This document shows positions 60,757 to 64,000 of a DNA stretch of 64,000 nt, one piece after another; within the stretch, counting starts at the first letter, position 1, and each line of letters begins with the position of its first letter. Source of the DNA: an uncultured Mycoplasmatota bacterium (GTDB taxonomy: Bacteria; Bacillota_I; Bacilli_A; RF39; UBA660). A program made the translations under genes and the position numbers. The stretch is taken from positions 1 to 64,000 of the forward strand of contig UQXO01000005.1 in assembly GCA_900545005.1 (NCBI GenBank), read 5' to 3'. Under the pieces are notes generated by a model, which did not search any database, was not told the DNA's origin, and saw nothing but the letters and a program-made list of their open reading frames with translations.

Positions 60757-62418
60757 GTGAAAAATACAAACAGAAGAATAGTAGCTTCTTTATTGATTTT
60801 TAGTATTCTTATAACAGGATGTTCTAAAGATAAGAATAATAAAATAGATATGCTTAGTTATGTAGATAGTCCTAAAGACAGGGAAAATAGTATTAGAATG
60901 GTTGTTAGAGAAGATTTTAATACTATGGATATGATGGGAATAGAAGATGTATTTGGAATAGATGAGGAGATAGAAAAGTCTTTAAAGACTAGGAGTGAGG
61001 ATTGTACTTATAATTATTATGGAAATATAGGTAGTTTATTTTATAAGATTATTAATAATAGTAATGAATATGCTAAAGATAATGATATTTATGATTCTGT
61101 CTTTGATAAAGAATTTTATAATAATATTGATTATACTAATTGTTTTGGGGTTTTCTTTGATAAAGATAAATTAGATAAGATAAGAGAAAGTATTCTAATA
61201 GCTTTAGAAAGTTATATAAGTTATATTTATGGGACGGGGAATAAAGAGGACATTCATAATATTTTAGATTTGAAGATAGTGGTATTTAAAGATAAAGGGT
61301 TGGAGAAACCTAATACTTATGGCGATTATGATAGTACGGATAATCTTATTAGAATTAGTTTTTATAATATCTTAGATTCTGGTTGGGAACTTGATGATAT
61401 AATGGCTCGGATGGATGAGGTTATAAAACATGAACTTAATCATTCTATGGAACATAGTTGTCAAGATAAGATGGAAAATGGGGCTTTAGATGAGATTGAT
61501 TTTCTTAATGATAGGTATTATAGTTTTTTAACGGAAGCAGCGGCAGAATCGTCTTTGTATAATCTAGGGATTGCTAGTGGTTATGAGGCTAAGGGAGTGG
61601 TTTTTTATTATACTTATGATGAGTATAGGTCTTTAGAAAATAAGTTGTTATTATGTTCAGTTTTTCAAAAGAATAGGAAGTTAGAAGATTATTATCGATA
61701 TATTAATAATGAAGATATAAATGGTCTTTTAGAGTTTTTAGGCGCTAATTCTTTAGAAGAGAAGAAAGAGCTATTTAGAGTAGTATATGCGATGGATGCT
61801 TTAGTCGGAAGAAATATGTATCCATATGATGTTTTAGGAGATAAAGATGAATATTCTAAGGAAGATATTATAAGACTTTATGATAAGATTGGTTATCAAC
61901 ATTATATAAGTATTCTAAAATATAGTATTAATTCTTTAATAGATTATAATCTTAAAGAAGAATTATTATCATTAGAAGATAATTTACTTTTATATTATAT
62001 AGTAGTTAATAGTATTTTAGATGATTGCTTTTTTATAGATGATAGTAGTGGGTATAATATTTATTATTGTTATGAAGATTTTGTTGATGATTATTATCAA
62101 ATAGAAGATAGTTTCTTTAGAATATTAGAAGTTATGTATCATAAAGATTATGAGGATATAAAGAGTCTTTATGATGAGTATAAAGATATAGATATTATTA
62201 AGAGTATGACTTATCTAAGTAATGGTAATGTTAATATAGATAGTAATACTAGTCTTCATGAGAAATTAGAAAAGTTATTGGAGAAGTTTCCTGGTCTTGG
62301 GGTTGTCTCTAATACTTACTATTATAATGGTTATATTAGTAATTGTAATTATGTTAAGTTATTAGATAAAGTTATTGACTCCGAGAATAAAGATAATACT
62401 TTAAGACTAAGAAAGTAA
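60757..62418 (+). CDS. Exported HExxH lipoprotein, tandem pair member 2
   Basis: 553 residues, GTG start with GGGGG site. The signal peptide ends in the lipobox LITGC (Cys about 22), so it is membrane-lipid-anchored. VIKHELNHSMEHSC (about 223-236) and TEAAAESSLYN, about 30 residues on, give the zinc site. The same plan as the preceding gene over its whole length, including QIEDSFFRILEVMY versus QIEEIFFRFLGSYY. Likely paralogous surface proteases. Confidence 0.72.
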   Translation: MKNTNRRIVASLLIFSILITGCSKDKNNKIDMLSYVDSPKDRENSIRMVVREDFNTMDMMGIEDVFGIDEEIEKSLKTRSEDCTYNYYGNIGSLFYKIINNSNEYAKDNDIYDSVFDKEFYNNIDYTNCFGVFFDKDKLDKIRESILIALESYISYIYGTGNKEDIHNILDLKIVVFKDKGLEKPNTYGDYDSTDNLIRISFYNILDSGWELDDIMARMDEVIKHELNHSMEHSCQDKMENGALDEIDFLNDRYYSFLTEAAAESSLYNLGIASGYEAKGVVFYYTYDEYRSLENKLLLCSVFQKNRKLEDYYRYINNEDINGLLEFLGANSLEEKKELFRVVYAMDALVGRNMYPYDVLGDKDEYSKEDIIRLYDKIGYQHYISILKYSINSLIDYNLKEELLSLEDNLLLYYIVVNSILDDCFFIDDSSGYNIYYCYEDFVDDYYQIEDSFFRILEVMYHKDYEDIKSLYDEYKDIDIIKSMTYLSNGNVNIDSNTSLHEKLEKLLEKFPGLGVVSNTYYYNGYISNCNYVKLLDKVIDSENKDNTLRLRK

Positions 62419-62460
62419 AAAGAATTAAGATATGTAAAGAAGAAATCTTAATTCTTTTTT
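62417..62460. terminator. Bidirectional terminator
   Basis: AAAAAGAATTAAGAT (62417-62431) pairs perfectly with ATCTTAATTCTTTTT (62445-62459), between convergent genes; the leftward stop codon lies in it. Confidence 0.9.
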
Positions 62461-62645
62461 TGTTTATCAATATCATTAGATGTTTCCATATTAAGAAGAG
62501 CATATTCACAAGCTAGAATTACAAAACGACTAAAAGATATATTTTGACCAACTAGAGCTTTTTCTATTCTATTAATGAGTTCTAAAGGAAATCTTATGGT
62601 TTTATTTTCGGTTTCTCCTTTGGGAGAGATTTTAAATGGTTGCAT
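62448..62645 (-). CDS. Small ribbon-helix-helix-like DNA-binding protein
   Basis: 65 residues. ENKTIRFPLELINRIEKAL then ISFSRFVILACEYALLNM is the strand-helix-helix of Arc/CopG-type proteins. The start MQPFKISPKGET is characteristic of a small conserved group in Clostridia-like bacteria. AGAGGT precedes the ATG. It has no adjacent toxin gene. Confidence 0.75.
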   Translation of the reverse strand: MQPFKISPKGETENKTIRFPLELINRIEKALVGQNISFSRFVILACEYALLNMETSNDIDKQKKN

Positions 62646-62772
62646 ATATTACCTCTTAGATAATTGTAATATAAAGAGTAAGGCAAATATAGATTGCATA
62701 TTGTCTTATAAAGTGCATTGCATAATTATAGAATTTTTTTTGTTAAGATAGTGTTGTTAGAATGTGATAATG

Positions 62773-63684
62773 ATGAAAGATAAAATTTGGGGACTTTTAA
62801 TAATTGTTATTTTAGGATTAATTATGTGGATTGGTTATGATTCTAAAGATGATTTATTAGCAGTGTATTTAGATAATACTAGGAGTGATGAGATTCCTAG
62901 TAAAAGAAGTAATTATATCATAGATAAGATTGTCTGTGATAATGATGTTAAGGCATCATGGGATAATATTAATTGGTCTTTAAGTATTAATAATTTAAGC
63001 CAAAAGACTAAGTGTAATTTGTATTTTAAGAGTAAAAAAGATATTACAATTACTTATGATAATAATTATGTTAAGAATAATATAGTTTATGATGTTTATG
63101 ATTTTTCGTCTTTTAATGTAAATTCTATTACTAGTGCAAATACAAGTTATTCGATATCAACTAGTAATGGAACTAAGCACTATAAGTTTCAGTCTGGAGT
63201 TGATGAGACTAGTAATGATGATTCCTCTGGCTTTTGGGCATCTTTAAAGTCCAGTAAATTAGATGTTTCTAAGAAATATACGCTTCGTTTTGATGCTGTT
63301 GGCAATAAAAATTTTACGGCTTTTATAGGTTCGGAACAGTCAAATATTTATGATAGTCCATTTTCGATAAGTACCAAATGGCAAAAGTATTCTAGGGTTT
63401 TTGTGCCAGTGGAAGCCGGGTATTATGCTTTTTCAATCTATGGATGGTTGAATGGAAAGGAAAGCAGAGTTTTAGAATTAGAAAATATAGAACTCCAGGA
63501 AGGTGAATACGATAATTATTCTAATGTTAGTTTAAAAGAATATGATAGTTTAGGAAATATGCCTAATCCGATAAGAAGTGGATATACTTTTTTAGGTTGG
63601 TATACTGAGGCTCTAGGAGGAACGAGGGTGGATGAAAATACGATTGTAACTGAAAATACTACTTATTATGCCCATTGGCAATAG
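62773..63684 (+). CDS. Surface protein with an InlB B-repeat
   Basis: About 303 residues; three candidate starts lie within 9 bases (62764, 62770, 62773) and none has a strong site. Membrane anchor WGLLIIVILGLIMWIGY. A beta-rich, carbohydrate-binding-like domain follows (about 90-240; YTLRFDAVGNKNFTAFIGS). The C-terminus is one InlB B-repeat/Listeria-Bacteroides repeat: GYTFLGWYTEALGG ... TTYYAHW. Probably an adhesin-like surface protein. Confidence 0.8.
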   Translation: MKDKIWGLLIIVILGLIMWIGYDSKDDLLAVYLDNTRSDEIPSKRSNYIIDKIVCDNDVKASWDNINWSLSINNLSQKTKCNLYFKSKKDITITYDNNYVKNNIVYDVYDFSSFNVNSITSANTSYSISTSNGTKHYKFQSGVDETSNDDSSGFWASLKSSKLDVSKKYTLRFDAVGNKNFTAFIGSEQSNIYDSPFSISTKWQKYSRVFVPVEAGYYAFSIYGWLNGKESRVLELENIELQEGEYDNYSNVSLKEYDSLGNMPNPIRSGYTFLGWYTEALGGTRVDENTIVTENTTYYAHWQ

Positions 63685-63725
63685 ACATTAAAGAAAAGAA
63701 GTAAGCATTAAACTTACCTCTTAGG

Positions 63726-64000
63726 TTAGAAATCAAGACTATTAGGTTCTAAAAGAAAATCATAAATACTAATAACTAAGATGCCTTCTTCAGTATACCA
63801 TGGTTTAGCATTGTCTTTAACGACAATGATTTTTTTGAAATTATCACCAACATTTAGTAAAGAATTTTCTTCTTGAAGAGTTTTTTCTCGGGTATCAATA
63901 TTTAGGGCTGATTGAATATAGTATCTTTTAGTACCTAGATTACAAACAAAATCTATTTCTAATTGTTTAGTTTCTTTGCTGGTTCTTACTTCGACGACGC
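63726..64000 (-). CDS. C-terminal end of a DUF4143 AAA-type ATPase (partial)
   Basis: The minus-strand frame runs in from beyond the window and stops at 63726. It reads KQLEIDFVCNLGTKRYYIQS, NVGDNFKKIIVVKDNAKPWY and GILVISIYDFLLEPNSLDF, the tail of DUF4143 proteins with an AAA domain in their first half. Function of this large family is unclear. Only about 91 codons are visible. Confidence 0.85.
   Translation of the reverse strand, partial: VVEVRTSKETKQLEIDFVCNLGTKRYYIQSALNIDTREKTLQEENSLLNVGDNFKKIIVVKDNAKPWYTEEGILVISIYDFLLEPNSLDF

Noticed and set aside
1..64000. tRNA or rRNA genes
   Set aside because: No cloverleaf-like GGTTCGAATCC arm or rRNA segment was recognised by eye; a tRNA scan would be decisive.

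Overview
The window is AT-rich DNA from a low-G+C, endospore-type Bacillota (Firmicutes). The lineage cannot be fixed from sequence alone. The gene order metG-tatD-(YabE-like 3D protein)-rsmA-yabG-veg-spoVG-yabP-yabQ-divIC is the near-origin synteny of Bacillus with pieces removed, for example rnmV between tatD and rsmA. SpoVT-like, YabG, SpoVG, YabP and YabQ indicate sporulation ancestry. DUF3990/DUF3791-type pairs, an InlB B-repeat protein, DUF4143 and Fic proteins, and a diversity-generating retroelement (DGR) suggest a gut habitat (inference).

Layout. 1-2.5 kb: a DGR cassette with a leftward avd-like gene and DGR-type reverse transcriptase, flanked by two inverted, diverged copies of the template-repeat RNA; only the left copy keeps the adenine-rich template. 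2.7-14.5 kb: housekeeping and sporulation genes, with a T-box ahead of a HAD-metG operon and a degenerate pair of ECF-type ATPases beside truA. 14.6-17.1 kb: secA. 17.04-22.98 kb: a decayed integrative element bounded by a 42-bp duplication of the secA 3' end. It holds an integrase/group II intron chimera, intron domains V-VI, a frameshifted Mg2+ P-type ATPase, IS30 and IS200 remnants and an intact D,D-carboxypeptidase-like gene. 23-34 kb: small enzymes mixed with pseudogenes, including a NUDIX regulator with an obvious palindromic operator. 34.5-36.3 kb: the DGR target, a large surface protein whose C-terminal variable repeat matches the template 35.8 kb away. 36.5-45.5 kb: ASCH, kinase-like, Fic, cysteine desulfurase/TtcA, acyl-CoA ligase and hybrid histidine kinase genes. 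45.6-53.7 kb: a MESH1-like HD protein, three genes of an apparently new exported family (CxxTxHxxExC motif), a membrane GDPD, a GT-C/YfhO-like protein and an ABC-F ATPase. 53.7-64 kb: a DUF3990-type toxin pair, an SDR, a tandem family of kinase-like proteins, prfB with its programmed +1 frameshift, two tandem exported HExxH proteins, an InlB-repeat protein and the end of a DUF4143 ATPase gene.

How it works together (inference): the reverse transcriptase and Avd would copy the TR RNA with errors at adenines and write the product into the 3' end of the surface-protein gene, varying a lectin-like ligand-binding face. The strongest candidates for something undescribed are the paired TR-RNA architecture with a far-away target, the CxxTxHxxExC family, and the duplicated kinase-like and HExxH families around prfB.
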